DNA of 51,148 nt from Hyphomonadaceae bacterium (lineage in GTDB: Bacteria > Pseudomonadota > Alphaproteobacteria > Caulobacterales > Aquidulcibacteraceae), in contig JAEUMT010000023.1 of the NCBI GenBank assembly GCA_016791365.1, forward strand, positions 1 through 51,148, in the 5' to 3' direction. Below the pieces are notes generated by a model that was given only the letters and a program-made list of their open reading frames with translations, was not told the DNA's origin and did no database searches. Both the position numbers and the translations under genes were made by a program. Below, in pieces: positions 15,260 through 24,295 of this stretch (positions within the stretch are counted from its first letter, which is position 1; every line of letters starts with the position of its first letter).

Positions 15260-16201
15260 ATGAGTGCACCGCTTTTCCGCATCGGCGCGCGCGGTTCAAA
15301 ACTGTCGCTGGCGCAGACCGGCCAGACGCGTGCGCGTTTGGCCGCGATCCTCGGGCTCCGCGAAGACGCATTCGACATCGTACCGATCGTCACCAGCGGC
15401 GACCGCATCCAAGATCGCACGCTGATCGAAGCCGGCGGCAAGGGGCTATTCACGAAAGAGCTGGACGAAGCACTGTTCGACGGGCGCATCGATCTGGCGA
15501 TCCATTCCTTGAAGGATCTGCCGACACGCTTGCCGGACGGCATCGTACTCGCATGCGTGCCAGATCGCGAAGATCCGCGTGATGCGTTCGTAAGCTTGAA
15601 AGCACAGACGCTGGCGGCGTTGCCCGCGGGCGCGAACGTCGGCACCGCGAGCCTGCGGCGCCAAGCGCAAGTGCTGTTTGCGCGGCGTGACCTGCGCGTG
15701 TCTGTCTTGCGCGGAAATGTCGATACAAGGCTGGCAAAGCTCGAGGCGGGCGATGCGGACGCGACTTTCTTGGCGCTCGCTGGCTTGAAACGGATGGGCT
15801 TGGAGAGCCGCGCCGCGAGCCTGGTTGATCCGCACGAAACGCCGCCTGCTGCATGCCAGGGTGCAATCGCGATCACGGCGCGCAGTGATGACGCGCGAGT
15901 GCTGGATGCATTGGCGAAGTGTGAGAACAAGGACGCGCGGATTGAGATCGAAGCCGAGCGCGCCTTTCTTGATGCGCTCGACGGTTCGTGCCGAACGCCG
16001 ATTGGCGCCCTCGCGCGGGTCAGCGGCGCGCAATTGGCGTTCATCGGCGAGACATTAACGCCGGACGGAACGCAACGCTGGCGTCGTGAAGCGGCGATTG
16101 CGCTGAGCGGCGACGCGGTTGCGCTAGCGCGGGAGCTGGGTGCGCGTTTAGGCCACGAGATTCGCAATGAGGCAGGCGACGCGATTGTGATGGATACGTG
16201 A
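15260..16201 (+). CDS. hemC: Hydroxymethylbilane synthase (porphobilinogen deaminase)
   Basis: Polymerises four porphobilinogen units to hydroxymethylbilane in tetrapyrrole synthesis. The 313-residue protein starts with FRIGARGSKLSLAQ, has the HSLKDLPTRLPDG catalytic region, the arginine-rich GTASLRRQAQ, VLRGNVDTRL, and Cys244 in DGSCRTPIG, which carries the dipyrromethane cofactor. The upstream open frame from 14462 is the reverse image of tsaD. AGGAG lies very close to ATG 15260 (one-base gap), so translation may be weaker or start slightly differently. hemD follows after a repeat. Confidence 0.97.
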   Translation: MSAPLFRIGARGSKLSLAQTGQTRARLAAILGLREDAFDIVPIVTSGDRIQDRTLIEAGGKGLFTKELDEALFDGRIDLAIHSLKDLPTRLPDGIVLACVPDREDPRDAFVSLKAQTLAALPAGANVGTASLRRQAQVLFARRDLRVSVLRGNVDTRLAKLEAGDADATFLALAGLKRMGLESRAASLVDPHETPPAACQGAIAITARSDDARVLDALAKCENKDARIEIEAERAFLDALDGSCRTPIGALARVSGAQLAFIGETLTPDGTQRWRREAAIALSGDAVALARELGARLGHEIRNEAGDAIVMDT

Positions 16202-16215
16202 GAACAGCGTGCATC

Positions 16216-16308
16216 TTGGACCGCCGGCGCCCTCGCCGGCGCGCGGTGTATGAAACTGCAAAGACGGCGCGGGTTGAACCGCCGTCGGCGAGGACGCCGG
16301 CGGTCCAA
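16216..16308. repeat. Long imperfect inverted repeat between hemC and hemD
   Basis: The left arm (16216-16241) starts TTGGACCGCCGGCG and continues CCTCGCCGGCG. The right arm (16280-16308) reads back as the same sequence with few changes and ends GCCGGCGGTCCAA. The arms pair over about 25 positions around a 40-nt centre. The right arm ends 2 nt before the hemD ATG, so the hairpin would cover the hemD ribosome-binding region. It has the look of a dispersed alphaproteobacterial extragenic repeat. Confidence 0.75.
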
Positions 16309-16310
16309 AC

Positions 16311-16991
16311 ATGATAGTGCGCGTCGCCATTACTCGCGCGGAACCGGAAGCGTCGCGCACGGCGGCGCGGGTGCGGGCGCGCGGCGCCGAGGCGATCGTC
16401 GCGCCGCTGCTGACGATTGTGCCCTGCGGATACGACACCAACACCGAGGGCGCGCAGGCGATCATTTTCACGAGCACGAACGGGGTGCGCGGATTTCCTG
16501 ATGCGCGTGGGGCTCGCGAACGTCCGGTGCTGACGGTCGGCGATGCGACGGCGGACGCGGCGCGCGAAGCCGGGTTCATCAACGTGCGCTCCGCCGACGG
16601 CGACGTGAACGCCTTAGCGGAGCTGGCGAAGCGTGAGCTTGATCCCGCGAAGGGCAAACTCATCCACATCGCCGGCGATCATGTTGCCGGCGACCTCGGC
16701 GGCGAATTGCGGGCTGCGGGATTTTGCGTCGAGCGGCGGCTGGCATATGCGTCAGTGGCGTCTTCTGAATTGCCTGATGCGCTGCGCGAGCCTTTGGATA
16801 TCGTGCTTTTCCACAGCGTGCGGGCGGCGGAGACATTTCTGGCGCTTGGCGCCCCCAACGCGGTTCAACTGACAGCCGGGTGCTTGAGCGCCGCCGTGGC
16901 GCAGGCAGCTGGCGGAACGTCCTGGAAGCGCATTGTTACAGCGCCTAAACCACGCGAAGACGATCTCCTGACGGCCACACTAGCCGGCTAA
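16311..16991 (+). CDS. hemD: Uroporphyrinogen-III synthase
   Basis: Cyclises hydroxymethylbilane with inversion of ring D, giving uroporphyrinogen III. The 226-residue length fits. The family diverges strongly in sequence, but VRVAITRAEPEASRTA at the start, AIIFTSTNGVRGF, VLTVGDATADAAREAGF and IVLFHSVRAAETF are typical two-domain HemD features, and it directly follows hemC. No clear Shine-Dalgarno precedes ATG 16311, because the region is the arm of an inverted repeat; GAGGA at 16290-16294 is too far away. The mitofilin-like gene follows after about 130 nt. Confidence 0.9.
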   Translation: MIVRVAITRAEPEASRTAARVRARGAEAIVAPLLTIVPCGYDTNTEGAQAIIFTSTNGVRGFPDARGARERPVLTVGDATADAAREAGFINVRSADGDVNALAELAKRELDPAKGKLIHIAGDHVAGDLGGELRAAGFCVERRLAYASVASSELPDALREPLDIVLFHSVRAAETFLALGAPNAVQLTAGCLSAAVAQAAGGTSWKRIVTAPKPREDDLLTATLAG

Positions 16992-17123
16992 TTCTCCCCT
17001 GCTGGCGCAATCGCTTGAGCGGCTAGGCGGGCGGCCCTAAGTTTCGCTTGGCTAGCGACTCGTTTCCGGTGCGAAATAGCGGAAAAGTCTCGGGAAAAAG
17101 CCGGGCAGCTCTTGGGGAATAGC

Positions 17124-18119
17124 ATGAGCAGAGACGACGATGACGCCGACCGCGGACGCGGCGAGCCGATCGACGTTGAATATGAGCCGGCGTACCGCGA
17201 AGACAGCGGACGCGGCATTGGCACGGGCACGGCGCTGGTCTTAGCGCTCGTGGCGGCCGGCGTTGGCGCCGCCGGAGGCGCGGTGGCGCCGCGGATTCCG
17301 GCTATACAATCAGCCTTGAACAAGATCGCGCCGGTTTCCGGCGAGAGCGGTGCGGTGTCGCCTTCAAGCGATGCCGCAAATCTCGATCAGCGCCTGGATG
17401 CCATCGAGGCGGTGATGAACGCGCCGCTCGCAACGGCGGCCGCGGGTGAAGCCGGCGACAGCGGCACAGCAGCACGTGTGTTCGCGCTGCAGGCGGGCCT
17501 TCGCGGCGTCGAGCAACGCCTGACGACAATGCCATCGACGGCCGAAGTGCAGGCTTTGGTCGCGGAAGTGCGCCGCCTACAGGAGGATTTGCCGGCGGTG
17601 GCGGCCGAGGCGCGTTCAGCCGCGACGGCGGCCCGCGCGTCTTATGCTGTCGTTGCGGCGTCGGAAGCGGCGCGCTCGTCAGGACCATTTGAACAAGCGC
17701 ATGCGGCGCTGGCGACATTGCTGCCAAACGATCCGAATGTCGCCGCGCTCGAGCCGCTGGCGCGCACCGGCGCGCCGACGCGTATCGAATTGCGTGACCA
17801 GTTCGCGCGTCTGGACAACGATATCATTCGCGCGGCGCGGCAAAGCCAAGCCGGCGCCGGTTTCTGGGGCCGTATCCAGGCGGCGTTGGCGCAATGGATT
17901 GTTATCCGCCGCGCTGGTGCGGGCGACACGCCGGAGGGCATTGTCGAACGCACGCAACAATATCTGGCGGCGGACCGTCTGGCCGACGCCATTCAAGAAC
18001 TCAATCGTTTGCCGGCGGCGCCGAAGCGCGCCGCCCAAGCGTGGATCAATGACGCGCAGCGCAGGTTGGAAATCGACACGCGCATCGCGGCCATCCGCCA
18101 AGAACTGTCGCGGAGCTAA
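17124..18119 (+). CDS. Mitofilin/Mic60-like inner-membrane protein (COG4223)
   Basis: A 331-residue protein with an acidic N-terminus (RDDDDADRGRGEPIDVEYEP), one transmembrane helix rich in Ala/Gly/Val (about 34-58), then a long helical, coiled-coil-prone periplasmic part (about 85-200) and a C-terminal helical domain ending in an amphipathic stretch with IVIRRAGAGDTPEGIVERTQ. This is the alphaproteobacterial homologue of mitochondrial Mic60, which bends intracytoplasmic membranes; the hemC-hemD-mic60-hemY order is standard in the class and supports the call. ATG 17124 is preceded by GGGGA. Confidence 0.88.
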   Translation: MSRDDDDADRGRGEPIDVEYEPAYREDSGRGIGTGTALVLALVAAGVGAAGGAVAPRIPAIQSALNKIAPVSGESGAVSPSSDAANLDQRLDAIEAVMNAPLATAAAGEAGDSGTAARVFALQAGLRGVEQRLTTMPSTAEVQALVAEVRRLQEDLPAVAAEARSAATAARASYAVVAASEAARSSGPFEQAHAALATLLPNDPNVAALEPLARTGAPTRIELRDQFARLDNDIIRAARQSQAGAGFWGRIQAALAQWIVIRRAGAGDTPEGIVERTQQYLAADRLADAIQELNRLPAAPKRAAQAWINDAQRRLEIDTRIAAIRQELSRS

Positions 18120-18125
18120 GAGCCT

Positions 18126-19553
18126 ATGTTGCGTGTAGCCTTCCTGCTCATCATCGCGGTGCTCGCGGCCCTCGTGTCGTGGCAGGTCATCAGCACAGAC
18201 CAAGGCACGGTCGAGATCACATGGTTCGGCACCGAGATCACGACCAGCGCCCTCTTCGGCTTGCTCGTCTTGGTGTTGGCGGTTGCGGTGGCGTTGCCGC
18301 TGCTGCGTTTGTTGATGTTCCTCATGGATGCGCCGGGCCGCGTCGGCAAAGCCAGCCAGCGGGCGAAGGTGCGGCGCGGTCAGGAAGCTTTGGCGCTTGG
18401 CTTGATCGCAGCGGAAGCTGGCGAGTTCGAAGATGCGCGCCGCCACGCGGACAAGGCTGAGGACCTGATCGACGAGCCGCGCCTGGCCTTACTGTTGCAG
18501 GCGCGGGCGGCCGAAGTCAGCGGCGACACGGCGGCGGCTGAACGTGCGTACGCCGGCATGCTGCAAAATGAAGACACCGAGGTGCTGGGCCGCAAGGGCT
18601 TGATGGCGGCAGCTCTGAAGCGCGGCGATCGGGTAGCGGCGCGCGCGCACGCCGAGGCGGCGCTCAAAGCATCGAAGACGGCGACCTGGCCATTCCAATA
18701 CGCCTTCGACCTCGCGGTTCAGCAAGGCGATTGGGAAAACGCCATCGAGACGCTCGATGCAGGCGATAAGCGCAAGCAGATCGAAGACAAAATCGCCAAG
18801 CGCCGCCGCGCGGTGCTGATGAGCGCGCAGTCGCAAAAGCTTGAGCGCGACCGCCGTCCGGATAAGGCAGCGGAGATGGCGCAGAAGGCGTTCCGCATGG
18901 CGCCGGCGTTCGCGCCTGCTGGTGCGTTGGCTGCGCGTCTATTGGTGGGTGAAGGCAAGAGCGAACGCGCCGCGGCGATCCTGGAAGAAGCCTGGGAAAA
19001 CGGTCCGCACCCGGCATTGGCGCACGCCTACCGGGATCTGACGCCAGGTGAGACGCGCGAAGCTCGCGCCGAACGCATGCGGGCGTTTGCCGAGCGCCGC
19101 CGTGACTCGCGCGAAACCAAGATTGTGCTGGCGGAACTGGCGATGGAGCGCGGCGATTGGGGCGGCGCACAGGCGTCGCTCGAGGAAGCCTATCGCGAAA
19201 ACCCCTCCTCACGGATTTGCATCCTGTTTGCGCAAGTCGCGCGCGGGCGCGGCGACGAGAACGCCGCGCGCACGTGGCTGGCGCAAGCCGCCGGCGCGCC
19301 GCGTGAAGCCGATTGGTCGGATCTCGATCCGGAAGGTCCGGCGTTCCTGTATGACGACAACGACTGGGCGCGGCTCGTCTATGCGTTCGGCGACGGCGGC
19401 ATGCTGATCCACCCGCGCATGGAGCGCGGCGGCAACGACGTGCTCGGGCCAGTGATGGCGATGCCGACAGCGGTGCTGACGCCGCCAAAGCCGGAACTGC
19501 GCGCGGAGCGCGCGCCGGACGACGTGGCCGAAGAAGTGGAAGAAATCCGCTAA
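18126..19553 (+). CDS. hemY: HemY-type heme biosynthesis-associated TPR protein
   Basis: A 475-residue protein of the HemY N-terminal family, named from its position in hem operons; the enzymatic role is not established and it is distinct from protoporphyrinogen oxidase HemY of Gram-positives. Two N-terminal transmembrane helices (about 3-21 and 41-63) enclose WQVISTDQGTVEITWFGTEI, the family hallmark. The remainder is tetratricopeptide-like helices rich in Ala, Glu and Arg (LALGLIAAEAGEFEDARRHA is one). It begins 6 nt after the mitofilin-like gene, and co-transcription is nearly certain. Confidence 0.92.
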   Translation: MLRVAFLLIIAVLAALVSWQVISTDQGTVEITWFGTEITTSALFGLLVLVLAVAVALPLLRLLMFLMDAPGRVGKASQRAKVRRGQEALALGLIAAEAGEFEDARRHADKAEDLIDEPRLALLLQARAAEVSGDTAAAERAYAGMLQNEDTEVLGRKGLMAAALKRGDRVAARAHAEAALKASKTATWPFQYAFDLAVQQGDWENAIETLDAGDKRKQIEDKIAKRRRAVLMSAQSQKLERDRRPDKAAEMAQKAFRMAPAFAPAGALAARLLVGEGKSERAAAILEEAWENGPHPALAHAYRDLTPGETREARAERMRAFAERRRDSRETKIVLAELAMERGDWGGAQASLEEAYRENPSSRICILFAQVARGRGDENAARTWLAQAAGAPREADWSDLDPEGPAFLYDDNDWARLVYAFGDGGMLIHPRMERGGNDVLGPVMAMPTAVLTPPKPELRAERAPDDVAEEVEEIR

Positions 19554-19581
19554 GGCCGCCCGGCGATTTGGGTAAGGAAAA

Positions 19582-19657
19582 TGGTGCCGCTTGCGTGACT
19601 CGAACACGCGACCCCCGCATTACGAATGCGGTGCTCTACCGGCTGAGCTAAAGCGGC
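19582..19657 (-). tRNA. tRNA-Thr (anticodon CGT)
   Basis: On the minus strand the acceptor GCCGCTT pairs with AAGCGGC, followed by discriminator A and encoded CCA (complement at 19582-19584). The D-arm contains AGCTCAGCCGGTAGAGCA. The anticodon loop TTCGTAA lies between CCGCA and TGCGG, giving CGT for the threonine codon ACG, and the T-arm contains GTTCGAGTC. Length 76 nt. It lies just after hemY on the opposite strand. Confidence 0.96.
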
Positions 19658-19769
19658 GCCTCCGGGGATGACCCCGGCGAAGGGCGGTTTCCTACGCGGA
19701 GCCGCGCGGCGAGGCAAGGCCGGACGGCTTTAGCTTGCAGGGTGCGGCGCTGAGCCCCAAAAGCCAGGC

Positions 19770-20939
19770 ATGTCTCAGCCGGGTTACACGCCCTCTTCGC
19801 TCGCCCGAGCACGAAATATCGCCGATCTGCGCCGCATGGCGCGGGAGCGGCTGCCGCGGATGGTGTTCGACTACATAGACGGCGCGGCCGACGATGAAGT
19901 GACTCTGGCCCGGAATGTGTCGCGGTTTCGCGATATCGAACTCGTTTGGGACGCGCTCGTTGACGTGGACAAGATCGACACCTCAACGACAATCATGGGC
20001 GCGGCGTCGGCTTCGCCATTTTTCATCAGCCCGACAGCGACGTCGCGGCTGTTTCATCCGCGCGCGGGTGAGCTTGCCGTGGCGCGAGCAGCGCACGCCG
20101 CGGGCGTGCCCTATGCATGCTCGACTTTGGCTTCGACGTCGGTGGAAGACATTGCGACGGTGAACCCGGGGACGAAGTGGTTCCAGGTCTATGTCTGGCG
20201 CAATCGCGCGCTGGTCAAAGACATGCTTGAGCGCGCGAAAGCGGCTGGGTTCGGCGCAATCCTGCTGACAGTCGATGTGCCCGTTGCGGGCAATCGTGAG
20301 CGCGATGGCGCGAACGATTTCTCGATCCCTCCGAAAGTGACCTGGCGGACGGCGACGCAGGCGCTGGCGGCGCCGGGCTATCTCTGGGATCTGGTGACGA
20401 CTCCGGAAATCCGGCCGGCAAACTTCGCCCACATAAAAATCGACGGCGGATTGATTGGATTCATCAACGCGCAATTCGATCAAACAGTGACGTGGGACGA
20501 CGCGCGTTGGATGCGCGAGAACTGGGACGGAAAGCTTGCGATCAAAGGCATCGCAACACCTGCCGACGCGCAGCGTTGCGTGGCCATAGGCGCCGACGCG
20601 GTTTGGGTGTCGAACCATGGCGGACGGCAGCTCGATACGGCGCCGGCGTCGATCGATACGCTCCCTGGTATCGCCGAGGCGGTCGGCGGCGCGGCGGAGA
20701 TCATTCTCGACGGCGGGGTACGGCGCGGAAGCGACATCGTGAAAGCGCTTGCGCTCGGCGCGAACGCCGTGGCGCTCGGCCGCTCTTATTTGTATGGGCT
20801 CGCGGCGGGCGGTGAAGCGGGTGTGCGGCGCGCGCTCGAGATCATGGATAGCGAGCTACGGCGGACGATGGCGCTATGCGGGCGCACAAAGCTGAGCGGG
20901 CTCACGCGCGACCTCATATTCCAGCGCACTCTGGCCTAG
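19770..20939 (+). CDS. FMN-dependent alpha-hydroxy-acid oxidase/dehydrogenase (LldD family)
   Basis: A 389-residue flavoprotein of the L-lactate dehydrogenase/glycolate oxidase family. It has the N-terminal FDYIDGAADDEVTLARN, ISPTATSRLFHPRGE-like active-site loop, FQVYVW, and VSNHGGRQLD with catalytic His283, then ILDGGVRRGSDIVKALALGA and ALGRSYLYGLAAGGEAGV for FMN phosphate binding. Whether it acts on lactate, glycolate or mandelate cannot be told; the length and C-terminal motif favour lldD-like. Its stop codon TAG overlaps that of the convergent uncharacterised gene in a CTAG tetranucleotide. Confidence 0.93.
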   Translation: MSQPGYTPSSLARARNIADLRRMARERLPRMVFDYIDGAADDEVTLARNVSRFRDIELVWDALVDVDKIDTSTTIMGAASASPFFISPTATSRLFHPRAGELAVARAAHAAGVPYACSTLASTSVEDIATVNPGTKWFQVYVWRNRALVKDMLERAKAAGFGAILLTVDVPVAGNRERDGANDFSIPPKVTWRTATQALAAPGYLWDLVTTPEIRPANFAHIKIDGGLIGFINAQFDQTVTWDDARWMRENWDGKLAIKGIATPADAQRCVAIGADAVWVSNHGGRQLDTAPASIDTLPGIAEAVGGAAEIILDGGVRRGSDIVKALALGANAVALGRSYLYGLAAGGEAGVRRALEIMDSELRRTMALCGRTKLSGLTRDLIFQRTLA

Positions 20940-22078
20940 CTGGCGATCTTCTGCTCGTCGCTGCGTTTGACGAACTCCACCCCTTCGATGGTGCTTTCGA
21001 AGTCATGCAGCACTTCGATGGCTTCATCGGCTTCCATCATTGGCGCGACTTCGCCGGGGAAGCGGAACCGCCAGAACGAGTCGATGTGGCGGATGACGCC
21101 AACCGCTTCGCCGATCGGGATAAAGAGCGAAGGCGCGCGCAACAGGAAATTGCGGAACGCCGAGGGCTGCCCTTCGGCGAGCGCGGCGAACGCGATGCCG
21201 TATTCGAGCAGGGTTTCATCAACGCGCACCAGCGCAAGACCCATCTTTTCGAGGATGTCGCGGCGCGTCTCCGCCAGCATCTGACGTTCGTCGGAAGTCG
21301 AGCGGACAATGCGCAAGCCTGCAAAGCGCGGCTTGAAAGCAGCGAGACCCGGACGGATCTCGTCCATAAGCCACTTGTAGTAGAGGAAGCCTTTCCAGGC
21401 GAAGACACCCTCGATGTATTCCTCGCCCGACAGACGCAATGTCTCGCGCAAGGGATCGAGCGTCTTGGCGGTCTCATCCGTCATCAGCTTGTCAGCGAGG
21501 CGTTGTGAGAGACCACCGGCATCAACGCCGCCGGTCGCGAACGCAAGGCTGACAAGTTGTGCGATTTCCTTGCCGACAAAGGCGCGCATGCGCGTGATGT
21601 CTGCTTCGGCGATGTCAAAATAGCAGCGCGATGGATCGATCCCCATGCCGCGCAACCGTTCGCGCAGCAAGAACGGATCGAAAGACGGCAGCCCCGCGAG
21701 AACTTTCAGGAGTTCGGCGTCGGCGATGAGGTCGGCGTCGTTCGTGTAGCCGCCGACTGCGTCTTTTAGCAAACGCTCGAAGCGGATTTCGTTGACCATG
21801 AAGCTGATGCCGCCGAGTTCGAGCTCTTGTGCGGCATACGGCAGAATGACCTTCGTGGCGGTCGTCGTGGGGCGCGTGAAGAGTTCGCGCTCATGTGGCC
21901 GCACGACGTGCTTCAAGATCAACGCACGGTTGAGACGTGGGTTGCGAAACAACGGCTTCTTCTGGAAATCCTCGGTATCGCCGAAGCGTTCGAACGCGAG
22001 CGCGAGATTGAGAACACGCGCGGTCGAACCGCTGGCGCGGATCAGCGACAAGTCGCGACGGCCGTCTTTCTGGCGCAC
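20936..22078 (-). CDS. Uncharacterised 380-residue protein
   Basis: I do not recognise the family. The protein is soluble in appearance, with no signal peptide or transmembrane segment. It is rich in helices and has a regular core with GYTNDADLIADAELLKVLA, FDPFLLRERLRGMGIDP, a central LSGEEYIEGVFAWKGFLYYK and a late FLLRAPSLFIPIGEAVGVI. GTG 22078 is preceded by a good GGAGG about 7 nt upstream, and codon usage matches neighbours, so it is certainly expressed. It is convergent and overlapping (4 nt) with the hydroxyacid oxidase. The next gene on this strand begins 598 nt further upstream at 22720. Confidence 0.8.
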   Translation of the reverse strand: MRQKDGRRDLSLIRASGSTARVLNLALAFERFGDTEDFQKKPLFRNPRLNRALILKHVVRPHERELFTRPTTTATKVILPYAAQELELGGISFMVNEIRFERLLKDAVGGYTNDADLIADAELLKVLAGLPSFDPFLLRERLRGMGIDPSRCYFDIAEADITRMRAFVGKEIAQLVSLAFATGGVDAGGLSQRLADKLMTDETAKTLDPLRETLRLSGEEYIEGVFAWKGFLYYKWLMDEIRPGLAAFKPRFAGLRIVRSTSDERQMLAETRRDILEKMGLALVRVDETLLEYGIAFAALAEGQPSAFRNFLLRAPSLFIPIGEAVGVIRHIDSFWRFRFPGEVAPMMEADEAIEVLHDFESTIEGVEFVKRSDEQKIAS

Positions 22079-22123
22079 GGAAAACCTCCGCTACGCTTAT
22101 CCGGCGCCCGTCTAAACTTTGCC

Positions 22124-22720
22124 TTAACCGGAATTGGAATTTGGCGGGAAAGCGCGATCGGGGATCTGATCCGGCGCGACGCCGCGCGGCACGATCTTGA
22201 GCACTGAGCGCCAGAAAATCGGCAGCATCAGCAAGATCACGCCGAACTTGACCAGGTTCGCATATGGCGTTGCGTCAAGGGGCGTACGCACCGCCACCAG
22301 AAAATACGCGACGAGGCAGAGGAAGATCAGCGCTCCAATCAGAAGGAAAAAGTAACGCTTTGGCGTCTCGCCGATAAGCACACGGCCGTGGGGGTGGGTG
22401 TCGGCCCAACGCGCGATCGCGGCGCGGACGAACGGCGTATAGGTCTCGGAGCGCTCTTCGAAATCGCGCGCGCCGATATAATGAGCATTGTCGATGACGA
22501 TTTTGCGCGCGTGTTTGGGCTGTAGCTCGAAGATGTAGCGCCAGTCGCGCGCCCGCACCGGATCGTGCAGCAGACGTACACTGACGATATCGGCCCAGCG
22601 GTAACGCTTCTCGCGACCCGACGAGCCCCGTGTGACCAGCGCGTCGGCTTCGACGCGCCATTCGCGCTCGCTTCGGGAAATGGCGCTCCCGCGCCTGAAA
22701 TAGGTGACTGGTTCAGTCAT
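22124..22720 (-). CDS. Membrane protein with N-terminal PH-like half, uncharacterised
   Basis: A 198-residue protein. The first about 115 residues form a beta-rich soluble part ([20 protein letters not shown], then [16 protein letters not shown]), which looks like the PH-like fold of small bacterial membrane proteins where a W-x-x-I-x-x-V-R strand follows a value-returning lead strand. Two transmembrane helices follow (about 124-144 and 153-172), then a short basic tail. Function is unknown. It starts ATG 22720, upstream of the 20936-22078 gene and possibly in the same operon (45 nt gap). It lies just before a tRNA-Arg. Confidence 0.75.
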   Translation of the reverse strand: MTEPVTYFRRGSAISRSEREWRVEADALVTRGSSGREKRYRWADIVSVRLLHDPVRARDWRYIFELQPKHARKIVIDNAHYIGARDFEERSETYTPFVRAAIARWADTHPHGRVLIGETPKRYFFLLIGALIFLCLVAYFLVAVRTPLDATPYANLVKFGVILLMLPIFWRSVLKIVPRGVAPDQIPDRAFPPNSNSG

Positions 22721-22764
22721 GGCCGTCTGCGGAGAGTGTGCTGCTAACGCGCCAAAAGGAAAGG

Positions 22765-22841
22765 TGGCGCACCCGAAGGGATTCGAACCCCCGACCCCTG
22801 CCTTCGGAGGGCAGTGCTCTATCCAGCTGAGCTACGGGTGC
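22765..22841 (-). tRNA. tRNA-Arg (anticodon CCG)
   Basis: On the minus strand the acceptor GCACCCG pairs with CGGGTGC, discriminator G, encoded CCA (complement at 22765-22767). The anticodon stem CTGCC/GGCAG holds the loop CTCCGAA, giving CCG for the arginine codon CGG. The T-loop contains GGTTCGAATCC. Length 77 nt. It is 44 nt before the PH-like membrane gene. Confidence 0.96.
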
Positions 22842-22904
22842 AGCCGATGCCCGGGTACCCGAGCGGGCGACACGTCTAACCGAGCTTCGCTGGAAACGCG
22901 AGCC

Positions 22905-23426
22905 CTACCCGGCCGCCGGCGGCCGGACGACACGGCCTTGCAGGTTCTGCTGCACCTGGCGGGCGTCAAAAGCGTTCGCGTCGTCCGCCGGCTTGGCGCC
23001 ATTGAACATGGCGATCTCCGCGATGGCCTCGTAGCGGGTCACTTCCCTGTAGCGCGTCGGCTCATCCCAGAAGGGATCGTACCAGGGCGCCCAGCCCCAA
23101 TGTGGCCGGAAAGCCCGGTAGGCAAAGCCGTAACGGCTGCCGTACCCCTCGCCTTGCAGACGCGAGTGCTCTTCGGTGTCACGGTTTGCGATGACGAAAT
23201 AGTCTTTGCCGTTCTGCAACGTCACCTCGGCGGCGCGATACAGCAGATAGGTCTCGACGGTCTCGCGATCCGTCAGAGTGTTGCCCCGGAAAGTGATGCG
23301 GACACGATTGGCCTCAATCGTCTGTTCCTGGAAGCCATAGCCGGCCGGCTGGCCGGGCTGATACGGCGTGGCTGTCGCGCATGCGGCCAGCAGGCCGGCG
23401 ACAGCGGCAAGCGCAAGCATTCGCAT
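22905..23426 (-). CDS. CC0125/CC1285-type lipoprotein
   Basis: A 173-residue predicted lipoprotein: signal [16 protein letters not shown] with the lipobox LLAAC (Cys16), then [19 protein letters not shown] and a beta-rich region containing [29 protein letters not shown]-type sequence (shortened here in evidence to the key positions about 42-70). G-Y-G-F-x-E and F[21 protein letters not shown] are the marks of this Caulobacterales lipoprotein family of unknown function. A late Trp/Tyr-rich stretch ([13 protein letters not shown]) is striking. The upstream TTG at 23441 is rejected in favour of ATG 23426, preceded by GGAGAG. Confidence 0.85.
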   Translation of the reverse strand: MRMLALAAVAGLLAACATATPYQPGQPAGYGFQEQTIEANRVRITFRGNTLTDRETVETYLLYRAAEVTLQNGKDYFVIANRDTEEHSRLQGEGYGSRYGFAYRAFRPHWGWAPWYDPFWDEPTRYREVTRYEAIAEIAMFNGAKPADDANAFDARQVQQNLQGRVVRPPAAG

Positions 23427-23511
23427 GCGGCGTCTCTCCAATTCGATCCCTCTAGCTTCTTATGTAGAGCGAAGACGCCGGACGCCAATCTCAATCTAGT
23501 GATTGGCCGAG

Positions 23512-23778
23512 CTAGTGGTGGAGGATGGTGGCGACGTTGTTGATCTTGGCGGGCGCCAGTTCCTCACCGGTTGCGAGACGGACGGAATGGATCACCGCCT
23601 GAATCTCAGCACGCCAAAAATCGAGGAATTTGTGTACGCGCGGGTATTGGGGGGCGAGATCGAGAGTCTGCCAGATGAAGCTCTGCAGCAGGGCGGGGTG
23701 ATCCGGCATGTAATAGAGCACTTCGGCCGTCGCCAGGCGCCAGCCCTTTAACCGTAGTGCGAGCTCGTTGGTCTCCAC
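23512..23778 (-). CDS. usg: Usg family protein
   Basis: An 88-residue protein of the Usg family, first noticed beside tryptophan synthesis genes in alphaproteobacteria and of unknown function. The core [20 protein letters not shown] then [20 protein letters not shown] and [17 protein letters not shown] are clear family hallmarks. I assign GTG 23778 because GGAGG lies 6 nt before it and the family begins there; the frame remains open to 23883 but the extra 35 residues do not fit. No trp gene is nearby. Confidence 0.9.
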   Translation of the reverse strand: METNELALRLKGWRLATAEVLYYMPDHPALLQSFIWQTLDLAPQYPRVHKFLDFWRAEIQAVIHSVRLATGEELAPAKINNVATILHH

Positions 23779-23908
23779 GCGGCCTCCGTAAGCATCCTGC
23801 AGCGAGCGTGCTGCGTGTTTGCTTAATCGAGGCTGAAGCTGTGCGGTTTCGCGGTCAACGACGCACACCCGTAGCGGCTGCACATTAGCAACTGCGCGCG
23901 GCGGCTGC

Positions 23909-24160
23909 TCAGCGGCCCGACTCGATTGCCTTCGCCTTCACCATACGCTGTGACGCAAAGTGGCACGCCAAGTAACCAAGCATGATCGGCGGCGCGCCAA
24001 TGACCGCGGGCACAAACGGCGAGCCGTCGGCGCGGCCAAGCGCGATCGCGGTCATGATCAAAGTCAGCGGAAAGCCAAGACCGAGCAGGAAGAAGCCCGC
24101 GATGGTTAGCAGTCTCGCCTCTGCGCGCAGGGTCACGGGATTGGGACGGTGAACAGCCAT
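23909..24160 (-). CDS. Small two-helix membrane protein
   Basis: An 83-residue protein: a polar N-terminus (AVHRPNPVTLRAEARLL), two transmembrane helices (about 20-42 and 50-70) separated by GRADGSPFVPAV, and a basic C-terminal tail (SQRMVKAKAIESGR). I do not recognise a family. ATG 24160 is chosen because the 63 residues open upstream are unlike the rest; no strong ribosome binding site is visible. It is divergent from the hemolysin-III gene, with about 195 nt between them. Confidence 0.62.
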   Translation of the reverse strand: MAVHRPNPVTLRAEARLLTIAGFFLLGLGFPLTLIMTAIALGRADGSPFVPAVIGAPPIMLGYLACHFASQRMVKAKAIESGR

Positions 24161-24295
24161 AAGGGACGCGCTGCGAAAATCGCGCCACTCGCGAAACACG
24201 CCGCACGCGCATAGCTTGCGTTGCGTGCGCGCCGCAGGCTCAAGCCATTGTGTTGCAAGAAAAACGCGGTTTCCATCATCCAACGTTAAGTCGGA

